This document shows, one piece after another, positions 53,773 through 62,343 of a stretch of 64,000 nt of DNA. The DNA comes from JANQNX01 sp040217095 (lineage in GTDB: Bacteria > Pseudomonadota > Gammaproteobacteria > Eutrophobiales > Eutrophobiaceae), in contig OZ245888.1 in NCBI GenBank assembly GCA_965229565.1, positions 248,001-312,000 on the forward strand. The letters run 5' to 3'. The stretch's first letter is position 1, and each line of letters begins with the position of its first letter. The notes under the pieces are model-generated. The model did no database searches, had not been told where the DNA came from, and saw only the letters and a program-made list of their open reading frames with translations. The position numbers were made by a program, and so were the translations under genes.

Positions 53773-53865
53773 TCACTTGTCACCCGGTGGTGTTACTTCA
53801 CTGAGCAACATGTATGCGCCCAACGCCATGGGCAGAAGCAAGACCAGCAATTCCAGTGAATCCAT
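53773..53865 (-). CDS. 30-residue membrane peptide
   Basis: A short ORF below normal annotation cut-offs: ATG at 53865, stop at 53773. GGAG lies 6 bases before the ATG. The product is a single hydrophobic helix (residues about 4-22, Leu/Val/Ala/Met-rich) with a polar C-terminus (VTPPGDK). Its start signal and transmembrane composition support a real gene. Small subunits of oxidases and transporters look similar, but nothing here fixes a partner. It lies between a terminator and the secreted-protein gene. Confidence 0.6.
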   Translation of the reverse strand: MDSLELLVLLLPMALGAYMLLSEVTPPGDK

Positions 53866-53957
53866 TTTAGACTCCAATGTTTATTAAGCTGTATGAATGA
53901 CAGCATTCTGAAGACCTTGTTCAGGAAGCGGGAATAATCCCGGGCATTGTAATGGAC

Positions 53958-53984
53958 AAAAAAAAAGACCCGCATTTGCGGGCC
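53958..53984 (-). terminator. Rho-independent terminator after the cytochrome genes
   Basis: CCCGC (53969-53973), loop ATTT, GCGGG (53978-53982), with a run of nine T on the minus strand downstream of the hairpin. Confidence 0.9.
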
Positions 53985-54010
53985 TGTTTATGTAGTGAAA
54001 CTGATTGGCA

Positions 54011-54352
54011 TCAGGGTTTCGGCAGGTTCTCCAATCCACTTTGAGAAGAGAAATAGGCCGCCAGGTCTTCCATGTCTTCTTCCGAGAGGCCCGCAGCGAT
54101 ACCATTCATGATGGCGTTTTGGCGGTCACCGGACTTGTAATCCTTCAGGGCGCGCACGAGATAGTCGGCATACTGGCCAGCTAAAATCGGGTTCATAGGA
54201 ATTGTGCTGTTACCATCAGCGCCGTGGCAGGCAGCACATACTGAGGATTTCTCCTTACCCGCCGCGGCATCACCTGCAGCCAGGACCGGGTTAGCCAATG
54301 TCAATAACAGGGCAGTTGCGCTGGCAATAAATAAATTGTGTTTCATGCTCAT
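54011..54352 (-). CDS. Periplasmic monohaem c-type cytochrome
   Basis: 113 residues (an ATG two codons in is also possible). Signal peptide ending VLAAG near 25, one haem motif CAACH near 39-43 and a candidate distal Met in AIMNGIA. It resembles half of a cytochrome c4/c5 type protein and probably shuttles electrons in the periplasm. Its gene follows the second cytochrome by 6 bases, so both are made together; the shared terminator lies just downstream. Confidence 0.88.
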   Translation of the reverse strand: MSMKHNLFIASATALLLTLANPVLAAGDAAAGKEKSSVCAACHGADGNSTIPMNPILAGQYADYLVRALKDYKSGDRQNAIMNGIAAGLSEEDMEDLAAYFSSQSGLENLPKP

Positions 54353-54358
54353 CTCCTC

Positions 54359-54670
54359 TTACTGAATGCTCGATATATAACTGGCGATATTGGCCATATC
54401 GGCCTCGCTTAGATCGGCTGCATTCGCCTGCATGGTTGGGTGCCAACGCTGGCCTGCCTTGTAGGCCTTTAACGCCGCGATGATATAGTCCGGGTGCTGA
54501 CCGCCCAGCTTGGGTACATGGTACATGGGGGAAGCATTGGTAACTTTGCCCGCGTGACAGCCCAGGCATGTTTCGGCCAGTTTTCGACCTTCACTAGCAT
54601 CGCCCTCGGCCAGGACAGGCATGGCTGTGAATGCCAGCAAAAGCGTAATAATAGACGTAAAGATTCTCAT
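54359..54670 (-). CDS. Periplasmic monohaem c-type cytochrome
   Basis: 103 residues. Signal peptide ending PVLAEG near 21, haem motif CLGCH near 35-39 and a likely distal Met in HPTMQANA. With the downstream cytochrome it looks like the two halves of a dihaem c4 carried on separate chains. They may form a pair that donates electrons to a terminal oxidase or reductase; which one is not shown by the neighbours. Confidence 0.88.
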   Translation of the reverse strand: MRIFTSIITLLLAFTAMPVLAEGDASEGRKLAETCLGCHAGKVTNASPMYHVPKLGGQHPDYIIAALKAYKAGQRWHPTMQANAADLSEADMANIASYISSIQ

Positions 54671-54911
54671 AGTGTTTCTACCTGAATTCTTGTTTTTTGT
54701 TTGGAAAAACGTCGTGTTACTGGAAAAAGCGCTTGTTGTTGTTATTTTGCTGTTCAGTACAAAGACGATAGATTAATAATTTTTGCTTTGAAAATCCAGA
54801 CTTATATTGACCCGCGCAAAATCGCTATCTATGGTCAATGCCAGACAGGAACTAATACCAAGGGTTCGCAATCTAGAGAACATGAACATATATCTGAGGC
54901 AATTAAATACC

Positions 54912-55445
54912 ATGCGTAAACTGATATTGATAATCAGCCTGAATTTTGTACTGGGCGGCACTGCCCTGGCGGCCTGCCCGGACTACCTGGATACCGAGCT
55001 ACGGCTATTACACTCGGATAAAACCGTCAATATTTGCAGGGATTTTGGCGAAAAAACCATGCTGATCGTCAATACGGCCAGCAAATGCGGATTTACCCCA
55101 CAGTTCGAGGGACTGGAGGCACTACACAGGGAGTTCGAGGATGAGGGTCTGCTGGTACTGGGTTTCCCGAGCGATTCCTTCAACCAGGAACTCGGGAACG
55201 AGGCCGGCGTGGCCGAGGTTTGCTACATGAATTATGGCGTGACCTTCACCATGCTGTCCACCGTGTCCGTGCGTGGGAACGATGCTCATCCCATCTTCAA
55301 GGCACTGGCCGAACAGTCCGAGGCACCGGGCTGGAACTTCAACAAGTACCTTGTCGATAAAAATGGAAAAGTCCTGCGCCATTTTGGCAGTCGCGCGCAA
55401 CCGGATTCTGAAGAGTTCAGGGAATTGATTCGTTCTGCACTGTAG
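54912..55445 (+). CDS. Periplasmic glutathione-peroxidase family protein
   Basis: 177 residues from the ATG at 54912, which gives a signal peptide ending TALAA near 20; the open frame extends upstream to 54807 but that part is not needed. The catalytic loop is VNTASKCGFTPQFEGLEALH with Cys59 in place of selenocysteine, followed by LGFPSDSF and WNFNKYLVDKNG. It reduces peroxides using a thiol donor, in the periplasm. Divergent from the cytochrome genes; its 3' end overlaps the convergent Sel1 gene by 29 bases. Confidence 0.9.
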   Translation: MRKLILIISLNFVLGGTALAACPDYLDTELRLLHSDKTVNICRDFGEKTMLIVNTASKCGFTPQFEGLEALHREFEDEGLLVLGFPSDSFNQELGNEAGVAEVCYMNYGVTFTMLSTVSVRGNDAHPIFKALAEQSEAPGWNFNKYLVDKNGKVLRHFGSRAQPDSEEFRELIRSAL

Positions 55446-55929
55446 TTTGCTGGTCTGACTTCCTGTTGATGTAAGGTTCGGCCAGTTTCTCGGCGCGCGC
55501 GACCTGGTTACCAAACAGCTTATGGTCACCGGTAATTCCCCACATCCGGTTCGCCGCGTGAGTATTTCCATTTTTGTGTGCGGCGAATAGCCACATGTAG
55601 GCCTTCATGTAATCGATATCAAAGAATTCGCCATTCTCATACATGGAGCCGAGATTATACTGCGCATCCGCATATCCCTGGTTTGCTGCCTGCTCGAACC
55701 AGTGCCTGGCCTTACGATAGTCCCGCGGTGTTCCCAGGCCCAGGTAATACAGGATCCCGATGTAGTTTTTGGCGACGACATCACCCTGCTCCGCCTGTGC
55801 CAGCCACAATTGATAGGCCTCGGCATAATTACCCTTGTCAAAATGTACCTTGGGATCCAGGGGCTTGGTACAAGCGCCCAGCACCAGTAAGAGAGAAAGA
55901 AGACAGTTCGTGATGCTACGATTCATCAC
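55417..55929 (-). CDS. Sel1-repeat lipoprotein
   Basis: 170 residues (second Met possible). Lipoprotein signal with LVLGAC near 15-20, then Sel1-like TPR repeats: AEAYQLWLAQAEQGDVVAKNYIGILYYLG, DYRKARHWFEQAANQGYADAQYNLGSMYENG, and a third partial repeat MKAYMWLFAAHKNGN. These form a solenoid for protein contacts. It lies 9 bases after the lysine-tailed HhH gene on the same strand. Confidence 0.85.
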   Translation of the reverse strand: MMNRSITNCLLSLLLVLGACTKPLDPKVHFDKGNYAEAYQLWLAQAEQGDVVAKNYIGILYYLGLGTPRDYRKARHWFEQAANQGYADAQYNLGSMYENGEFFDIDYMKAYMWLFAAHKNGNTHAANRMWGITGDHKLFGNQVARAEKLAEPYINRKSDQQTTVQNESIP

Positions 55930-55938
55930 TAAAGCCTA

Positions 55939-56301
55939 CTACTTTTTATTCTTCTTATCTTTTTTCTTGTCGTTTTTTCTTGTTTTTTTATCTTTCCTGT
56001 TTTTCTTTTTATCCTTCTTCTTGTCTTTCTTGCCCTTGTCCTTCTTTTTCTTTTCCTTTTTGTCCTGTTGCTGTTTTGAACTGCTAACAGTTTTAGTCGT
56101 ACCGGTAGCGGGCGTATTGCCTGATAGCCTGGCGGCCTCTTTCATTGCTGCCTCGGCACGAACAACACCAATGCCAGGAGCACTAGCCAGTACTTCAACC
56201 TTGCTACTCAGCAATTGTTCAACGGTTGTGATTTTTTTTGTTGCCAGGTACTCGACCGTTTTCGGGCCGATCCCCCTTACGTTCTTGACCGGTATTGCCA
56301 T
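55939..56301 (-). CDS. Helix-hairpin-helix protein with a poly-lysine tail
   Basis: 120 residues. Two helix-hairpin-helix elements (VRGIGPKTVEYLAT at 8-21 and APGIGVVRAEAAMKEA near 41-56) resemble the DNA-binding folds of ribosomal L32-like or transcription/repair factors. The last 45 residues contain 27 lysines with spaced Asp and Arg, a disordered tail like that of linker histones. It probably binds DNA non-specifically. Low-complexity coding makes shadow frames on the plus strand, which are not genes. It may be co-transcribed with the Sel1 lipoprotein gene. Confidence 0.75.
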   Translation of the reverse strand: MAIPVKNVRGIGPKTVEYLATKKITTVEQLLSSKVEVLASAPGIGVVRAEAAMKEAARLSGNTPATGTTKTVSSSKQQQDKKEKKKKDKGKKDKKKDKKKNRKDKKTRKNDKKKDKKNKK

Positions 56302-56368
56302 ACTGTGTCTCCCGCTGTGGAAAGTTCACACAGTATAGCAGCGGCAACCTCCAGAATTATTACAATGA

Positions 56369-57361
56369 CTAGCAGATAATAATGGATGAACTCTTGAAGC
56401 TGAGCCAGATATCCTGGCCAACAAACAATCCCAGTTCCTGCAAGGCTTGATGGGTAATAATGACATGAAATTCTTCACCGGCATGGATAATGACCTTGAT
56501 GTGTCCATCTTCCTCTACCATGGAACGGATACTACCGGAAAAGCTGTTCTGCATGCTTGAATCGAGCTTGTCCCTGGATAGCACAACCTGTTTTGGATCA
56601 ATCGCGATTTGTTCAACACCTGGCGATGCCTCGGACAGGTTTACGATGATCTTGCCGGTATCGAACCGATTATCATCGAGCACCTTGCCGGAATACAGGT
56701 TCACAAACCCGGAGGCAAAGACCTTGCCCTGTACTACGCTGTATAGACTTTCCGATAATAATTGCGCCTGGATCTGGTTATGGGTTGTCAGGATGATGGT
56801 CTTGCCATATTCCTTATGCAGCCGTGCCAAAAGTGTTTCGAGTTCCTTGATAGAGTTCTTATCGAGAAACGTGAAGGGCTCGTCCAGGATCAGTACCTCG
56901 GGCTCCAGCACCAGCGCACGCGATATCGCCACCTTTTGTGCCTCACCACCTGAAAGATCCCTGACATTGCGCTGTTCATACGAACTGATTTGCATCAGAT
57001 CCATCACTTCAGCAACGCGTTTCAATCGCTCCGATTTATCCACGTGTTGCAATTTCAAACCCAGTTCAATGTTTTTCTGTACCGTACCGCGTAACAGGTA
57101 GGGGTTTTGTTGTACGTAACCAACCTGCTTTTTCAAATCTGCCACGTTCATTTTAGTGAGCACCTTGCCACGGTAACCGAGTTTCCCCTGCGTCGGCAGT
57201 TCCAGCATGGCAAAAAGATTTAGCAGTGTGCTTTTACCGGAACCGTTCGGGCCGACAAAGGCAATAAAGCTACCTTGCTCAACGGTCAGGTTAATCTGAC
57301 CAAGCCTGAACGCCTGGCCATATTCAAAACAGACATCTTCGAACTGATACAAATCGGTCAT
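56369..57361 (-). CDS. Tungstate-type ABC transporter ATP-binding protein (TupC-like)
   Basis: 330 residues. Walker A GPNGSGKST near 37-45, signature LSGGEAQKV, Walker B VLILDEPF and H-loop LTTHNQ. The C-terminal 120 residues contain a regulatory TOBE-like domain (SGSIRSMVEEDGHIKVIIHAGEEFHVII), as in molybdate and tungstate ATPases. Its start overlaps the stop of the fused binding-protein/permease gene by 4 bases. It energises oxyanion import. Confidence 0.88.
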   Translation of the reverse strand: MTDLYQFEDVCFEYGQAFRLGQINLTVEQGSFIAFVGPNGSGKSTLLNLFAMLELPTQGKLGYRGKVLTKMNVADLKKQVGYVQQNPYLLRGTVQKNIELGLKLQHVDKSERLKRVAEVMDLMQISSYEQRNVRDLSGGEAQKVAISRALVLEPEVLILDEPFTFLDKNSIKELETLLARLHKEYGKTIILTTHNQIQAQLLSESLYSVVQGKVFASGFVNLYSGKVLDDNRFDTGKIIVNLSEASPGVEQIAIDPKQVVLSRDKLDSSMQNSFSGSIRSMVEEDGHIKVIIHAGEEFHVIITHQALQELGLFVGQDIWLSFKSSSIIIC

Positions 57362-58893
57362 TTCGTTCTCAACTGGAACCGCTGCAGGACTGCGTTCACA
57401 ATAAAAGCCACCAGTAACAACATGAAACCCAGCGCCAGGGCAAATTCAAATTCACCCTTGCTGGTTTCCAGCGCAATGGCTGTTGTCATGGTACGGGTAA
57501 AACCGGCGATATTGCCGCCAAGCATCATGGCTATACCGACTTCACCAATGGCGCGGCCAAAACCGGTTACCACGGCAGCAATCAGGGCAAAACGGACTTC
57601 ACTCATGTAGATCAGGCAGCGCTGAATAAAATTCGCACCCAGTGATGAACAGGTTTTTGCCAGTCTCGGATCGGCAGCGTTAACTGCGGCAATAGAAAGG
57701 TTCCATACTACCGGGATAATAAGTACGCATTGACCGATAACAATCGCCATCGGGGTATACAGCAAGCCATATTCACCAAGCAGTCCTTGCCGGTTCAACA
57801 AACCATACATCAACAAGCCAACAACAACCGTAGGCAACGCCATCAGTGTATTCAAACACGCAAGCAGGAAATGTTTTCCCCTGAACGTGTTAAGCGCGAC
57901 AACAATACCGAGAGGGATACTGATGACGGAAGCAAGTAATACGGCCAGCAGAGATACCTTGAGCGACGTCCAGACAACAAAATAGAGTTCACTATCAAGG
58001 GCTGCAATCAGATTGAATGACGATGCCAGCGCATCGATAAAAAAGTTTCCGCGCGGGCTCTGCGCCTGTAGCGTTTCAGCGAAACTGGTATCCATGCTGG
58101 CCGGGTGGAACAGCCGGCTGCCGTCTATCCGGTAGTCGTTAATAACATTCTGTGCAATCGGTCCGGTGATAAACTCGATATATTTCTGTGCCAGTTCATG
58201 CTGGGTATCAGGGTGTCTGTCCGGGTTCACGGCAAACACGTGATAAGAATTGCGCAGTGCTGTTCGTGATTCAAATAATATTCCTAGATTGATGCGGTCA
58301 CTGTAAGCCAGGAAGGTGCCACGATCTGAAAGCGTATAACCGCCCTTGTCACTGGCCAGCATCAGTGCCTGTCCCATCCCTATGCCGGCCCTGATATACC
58401 CGTCACCGCCAGGTGTAAGGCCAGCACCCTGCCACAGGGCAAGTTCTGCGCGGTGTGTGCCGGAATCATCATCACGGCTGATAAACGTTACCTTGTTATT
58501 TGCGATCATGGCCATGGCCGTTTCTGCCGTGTCGGCTGTAACAATACCGGCCGGATCGCTTGATGGTCCAACAATGACAAAATCATTGTGCATGACCGGG
58601 TATCGTTTCAGGCCGTATCCCTCGTTGATGAACCGTTTCTCGGCATCAGGAGAATGCGTTAGCAATACATCGACATCGCCTTCACGACCGAGGCGTAGCG
58701 CATGACCACTTCCGGCCGTGATGGTATTCACCTTGATGCCCGTATGGCTTTCAAAGACAGGGTTGATACGCGCCATTAAACCTGAGTTATCGGTGGTATG
58801 TGTAATCGCCAGCCGTAGTACCGGCAAGGTTTCTGCCGATAGCAGAACGCTATTGAATAGTAATGCTAGAAGTAATAATGGCTTCGAGGACAT
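57358..58893 (-). CDS. Fused tungstate-type binding protein and permease (TupA-TupB)
   Basis: 511 residues. A signal peptide (about 1-20) leads to a TupA-like domain (about 22-280) with TTDNSGLMARINPVFE, the GSGHALRLGREGDVDVLLTHS segment, MHNDFVIVGPSSDPAG and RDDDSGTHRAELALW. After about residue 290 the sequence becomes a binding-protein-dependent permease of 5-6 helices with the coupling motif GRAIGEVGIAMMLGG. TupA and TupB are normally separate proteins; here they are one chain with the binding domain tethered to the channel. Molybdate or tungstate is the expected substrate. Confidence 0.88.
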   Translation of the reverse strand: MSSKPLLLLALLFNSVLLSAETLPVLRLAITHTTDNSGLMARINPVFESHTGIKVNTITAGSGHALRLGREGDVDVLLTHSPDAEKRFINEGYGLKRYPVMHNDFVIVGPSSDPAGIVTADTAETAMAMIANNKVTFISRDDDSGTHRAELALWQGAGLTPGGDGYIRAGIGMGQALMLASDKGGYTLSDRGTFLAYSDRINLGILFESRTALRNSYHVFAVNPDRHPDTQHELAQKYIEFITGPIAQNVINDYRIDGSRLFHPASMDTSFAETLQAQSPRGNFFIDALASSFNLIAALDSELYFVVWTSLKVSLLAVLLASVISIPLGIVVALNTFRGKHFLLACLNTLMALPTVVVGLLMYGLLNRQGLLGEYGLLYTPMAIVIGQCVLIIPVVWNLSIAAVNAADPRLAKTCSSLGANFIQRCLIYMSEVRFALIAAVVTGFGRAIGEVGIAMMLGGNIAGFTRTMTTAIALETSKGEFEFALALGFMLLLVAFIVNAVLQRFQLRTK

Positions 58894-58923
58894 GAAAGGT
58901 TCGTTTTAACCAGGGCGCGCTGC

Positions 58924-58951
58924 TTGACTTGATCTGGATAGTAATTATGCT
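58924..58951 (+). promoter_or_regulatory. Candidate promoter for the coiled-coil protein gene
   Basis: TTGACT (58924-58929), a 16-base spacer and TATGCT (58946-58951), 30 bases before the ATG at 58982. Confidence 0.4.
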
Positions 58952-58981
58952 TTTATCGAGAATGGTTACTTCCACACCCAG

Positions 58982-59431
58982 ATGAAAATTGAATTCGAAA
59001 CAGATATTAACGGCTATCAGGAAGCACGTAAATTCATATCCTTGATTGACACCATGCTTAAGCACGAGGCCGTGGATGCCTCACTACAGTCCTTCGCGAT
59101 GACTATCCGCTCACAGCTGGAGGAGTTTATTTCCCGGCCCGAGTTCAGCCAGTTCGAGGCCGGCACCGATAGTGACCGTTACTCTGCCAGCCATGATGAG
59201 TCGCCTACGGAGGGAGTGGCCCGCTTTATGCGATTTTTCATGGGTCCTAGCCGGCGCGAGCAGGAACTCAGCCGGCAACGCTATGAACTGATAGAACGCG
59301 CCGAGCGTGCCGAAAACTCCGCATTTGAGGCCCTGGCCGAAACGGCCACGGTAGGGCGCGAACGTGACGACCTGAAGGCCAGGTTGAAGCAGTTGGAGGC
59401 CGAGTTGGCGAAATATCGCGAAAAAGCCTGA
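58982..59431 (+). CDS. Coiled-coil protein of unknown function
   Basis: 149 residues. N-terminal half with FETDINGYQEARKFISLIDTMLKH, a Ser/Glu/Asp linker, FMRFFMGPSRREQ, and a C-terminal heptad region (about 95-149) predicted as a coiled coil (LKARLKQLEAELAKYREK). No signal peptide. It stands between the divergent transporter gene and miaB. I do not recognise the family; the pattern suits a small structural or adaptor protein. Confidence 0.6.
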   Translation: MKIEFETDINGYQEARKFISLIDTMLKHEAVDASLQSFAMTIRSQLEEFISRPEFSQFEAGTDSDRYSASHDESPTEGVARFMRFFMGPSRREQELSRQRYELIERAERAENSAFEALAETATVGRERDDLKARLKQLEAELAKYREKA

Positions 59432-59536
59432 CACGGCAGCAAACGCCCTGTTTTTAAAGGGTTTAGGCTATATTTGGCTGGAAATCGGCCTATATAAAGT
59501 GTAATTTAGCCACCCTTTTCACGATACAACACCCGG

Positions 59537-60892
59537 ATGCAACGTAAACTCTACGTCAAAACCATGGGCTGCCAGATGAACGAGTACGACTCGGACCGGA
59601 TGGTAGATACACTCAAGCATGCCCATAACATGATCACCACGGACGACCCCGCTGACGCCGACCTGATCCTGCTGAATACCTGCTCGATCCGGGAAAAGGC
59701 GCAGGAAAAGGTATTTTCCGACCTTGGCCGCTGGCGCCGCTTCAAGCAGGCCAGGCCAGACCTCGTGATCGGCGTGGGTGGCTGTGTTGCCAGCCAGGAA
59801 GGTGACGCCATTCTCAAGCGTGCCCCCTTTGTTGATATCGTATTCGGACCGCAAACACTGCATCGCCTGCCGGAGATGTACGCCAGTATCATGGCGAAGA
59901 AACAACCTATCGTTGATATCTCGTTTCCTGAAATCGAGAAGTTTGACAACCTGCCCGCCCCGAGCGCAGATGGACCCACCGCATTCGTCTCCATCATGGA
60001 AGGCTGCAGCAAGTACTGCAGTTTCTGCGTGGTTCCCTATACCCGAGGTGAGGAAGTGAGTCGTCCCTTCGATGATGTCATTACCGAGGTTGTCGAACTG
60101 GCTGAACAGGGCGTGCGCGAGGTCAACCTGCTGGGCCAGAACGTGAATGCCTACCGCGGCATCATGCATGATGGCCGGGTTGCCGACCTGGCATTACTGA
60201 TTGAATACGTGGCAGCGATAGAAGGCATCGATCGCATTCGTTTTACTACCTCACACCCGCTTGAATTTTCCGACAGCCTGATAGAAGTCTATGGCAAGGT
60301 TCCGGAGCTGGTTAGCCACCTGCACCTGCCAATACAGAGTGGATCCGACCGCGTGCTGGCGATGATGAAACGTGGCCATACCCGGCTTGAATACAAAAAC
60401 AAGATCAAGAAACTGCGTGCGATACGCCCTGACCTGAGTATGTCATCGGATTTCATCATAGGCTTTCCGGGCGAAACCGACCGCGATTTCGAGGACACCA
60501 TGAACCTGATCAAGGATATCGGTTTTGATCATTCGTTCAGTTTTATCTACAGCGCACGGCCGGGAACACCGGCTGCCAGTCTGCCCGATGACACACCCAT
60601 GGAAGTAAAGAAACAGCGGCTCGCTATCCTGCAGACACGTATCAGCCAGAAGGCTGCCGAGATCAGTGCCGCCATGGTGGGTAGCACGCAAAAAATCCTG
60701 GTGGACGGCTACTCCAGAAAAGATCCGGAAGAACTGAGCGGCCGCACGGAAAACAATCGCGTGGTCAACTTCAAGGGACCTGACTCCCTGATCGGCAATT
60801 TTATCGATATTGAAATTACCGAAGCACTGCCAAATTCGTTGCGCGGTGTGTTGCCCGAACCAGAAACGTTATCCAAAGCTGCCAACCTCTAA
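59537..60892 (+). CDS. miaB: tRNA-2-methylthio-N6-isopentenyladenosine synthase MiaB
   Basis: 451 residues, full length. UPF0004 N-terminal cluster Cys residues (MGCQMNEYDSD at 10-20; NTCSIREKAQEK; GGCVASQEG), radical-SAM cluster CSKYCSFC near 155-162 with the following RGEE, and a C-terminal TRAM domain. It adds the methylthio group to A37 of tRNAs that read UNN codons. First gene of miaB-ybeZ-ybeY-ybeX-lnt. Confidence 0.97.
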   Translation: MQRKLYVKTMGCQMNEYDSDRMVDTLKHAHNMITTDDPADADLILLNTCSIREKAQEKVFSDLGRWRRFKQARPDLVIGVGGCVASQEGDAILKRAPFVDIVFGPQTLHRLPEMYASIMAKKQPIVDISFPEIEKFDNLPAPSADGPTAFVSIMEGCSKYCSFCVVPYTRGEEVSRPFDDVITEVVELAEQGVREVNLLGQNVNAYRGIMHDGRVADLALLIEYVAAIEGIDRIRFTTSHPLEFSDSLIEVYGKVPELVSHLHLPIQSGSDRVLAMMKRGHTRLEYKNKIKKLRAIRPDLSMSSDFIIGFPGETDRDFEDTMNLIKDIGFDHSFSFIYSARPGTPAASLPDDTPMEVKKQRLAILQTRISQKAAEISAAMVGSTQKILVDGYSRKDPEELSGRTENNRVVNFKGPDSLIGNFIDIEITEALPNSLRGVLPEPETLSKAANL

Positions 60893-60897
60893 GACGC

Positions 60898-61866
60898 TTG
60901 CACGCCATAAACACAACCACCTCCGACGATTTCCTGCTTGAGCCGTTCGATAACGAGCGCTTGTCAAACCTGTGCGGACCGCTGGACAAACACCTGCGCC
61001 AGATTGAACGCTTCATGGGCGTGGAGATCAATAATCGCGGCAATAACTTCCATATTAGTGGCACACCAAAGTCAATAGACCTTACCACGCAGGTATTAAA
61101 TGACATGTACTCGATCACGGCCCAGGAAGCACTATCATCGGAATCGGTGCACCTGTTCCTGCAATCTTTGAACCTGGAAGAAGAACTGGAAGAAGATATT
61201 GCCGAGGATGTCAGTATCAAGACCAGGCGTGGTCTGATACGCGGTCGCAGCCCGAACCAGCGCGCCTACCTATTGAATATCCAGCAACACGATATCAGTT
61301 TTGGTATCGGCCCGGCCGGTACCGGCAAGACCTACCTCGCGGTGGCCTGTGCCGTGGCCGCGATGGAACAGGACCAGGCCCGCCGCCTGGTCCTGGTGCG
61401 CCCGGCAGTGGAAGCAGGAGAAAAACTGGGCTTTCTACCCGGTGACCTTGTGCAAAAGGTTGATCCTTATCTACGACCACTCTACGACGCGCTGTATGAA
61501 ATGCTAGGTTTCGAGAAAGTAGCCAAGCTGATCGAACGTAACGTCATCGAGGTTGCACCGCTGGCCTTTATGCGTGGCCGCACATTAAATGATTCTTTTA
61601 TCATCCTGGACGAGGCACAGAACACGACCATTGAACAAATGAAAATGTTCCTGACCCGTATTGGCTTTAACTCGACTGCCGTTATCACCGGTGACATTAC
61701 CCAGATTGATCTGCCCCCGGGAAAGCAATCAGGATTACGTCACGTCATTGATATTTTGCAGGATGAGAAAGAAATCAGTTTTACATTTTTCAAATCGCGC
61801 GATGTCGTGCGCCACCCCCTGGTGGCCCGGATACTAAATGCCTATGAGAAACACGAGAAATCGTGA
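60898..61866 (+). CDS. ybeZ: PhoH-family ATPase YbeZ
   Basis: 322 residues from a TTG at 60898, five bases after the miaB stop. No ATG or GTG lies nearer, and the family N-terminus (LEPFDNERLSNLCGPLD) starts about 13 residues later, so TTG is the best choice. Walker A GPAGTGKTYLA near 139-149, FIILDEAQNTT (Walker B) and TGDITQIDLP match PhoH-like ATPases. YbeZ works with YbeY in ribosomal RNA maturation. Confidence 0.92.
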   Translation: MHAINTTTSDDFLLEPFDNERLSNLCGPLDKHLRQIERFMGVEINNRGNNFHISGTPKSIDLTTQVLNDMYSITAQEALSSESVHLFLQSLNLEEELEEDIAEDVSIKTRRGLIRGRSPNQRAYLLNIQQHDISFGIGPAGTGKTYLAVACAVAAMEQDQARRLVLVRPAVEAGEKLGFLPGDLVQKVDPYLRPLYDALYEMLGFEKVAKLIERNVIEVAPLAFMRGRTLNDSFIILDEAQNTTIEQMKMFLTRIGFNSTAVITGDITQIDLPPGKQSGLRHVIDILQDEKEISFTFFKSRDVVRHPLVARILNAYEKHEKS

Positions 61867-61878
61867 CCGTACTTGTAC

Positions 61879-62343
61879 ATGGACGTAAACATCATCATTC
61901 AGAATATATCCGGTAACAGCACAGTGCCGACCGAAAAACAGTTGCAGCAATGGGCAAAGCTGGCGCTCTGCAACGTGGACAAATCAACGGAACTGACACT
62001 GCGCATCGTGGATGAAGAAGAAGGTCGCATGCTCAACAACACCTGGCGTAACAAGGACTATGCCACCAACGTATTGTCTTTCCCCATAGGTGAAACGCTG
62101 GAAGGAGACATGGAATTACTGGGCGATGTTGTTATTTGTGCACCCGTCGTTGAGCGTGAAGCCAGCGAACAGGGCAAGCCAACTGATGCACACTGGGCGC
62201 ATCTTGTTGTGCACGGTATCCTGCACTTGCGAGGTTATGATCATGAGAACGACGACGAGGCGGGGGAAATGGAACAGATGGAAATTACCCTGCTAGATAA
62301 AATTGGTTATCCTAATCCCTATGAGACTGAACTCGAATCATGA
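61879..62343 (+). CDS. ybeY: Endoribonuclease YbeY
   Basis: 154 residues from the ATG at 61879. The zinc motif HLVVHGILHLRGYDHE (three His) is near 116-131, with NVLSFP before it. It processes 16S rRNA 3' ends and checks late ribosome assembly. Its stop overlaps the ybeX start by 4 bases. Confidence 0.95.
   Translation: MDVNIIIQNISGNSTVPTEKQLQQWAKLALCNVDKSTELTLRIVDEEEGRMLNNTWRNKDYATNVLSFPIGETLEGDMELLGDVVICAPVVEREASEQGKPTDAHWAHLVVHGILHLRGYDHENDDEAGEMEQMEITLLDKIGYPNPYETELES

Noticed and set aside
53793..53975. A 60-codon minus-strand frame rich in Trp and Cys
   Set aside because: It crosses the cytochrome terminator and reads the 30-residue peptide gene in another phase; the peptide has the better start signals.
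55835..56338. A long plus-strand frame rich in Phe, Leu and Ser opposite the HhH protein
   Set aside because: It is the antisense of the lysine-rich coding sequence (AAA/AAG read backwards as Phe/Leu) and not a membrane protein.
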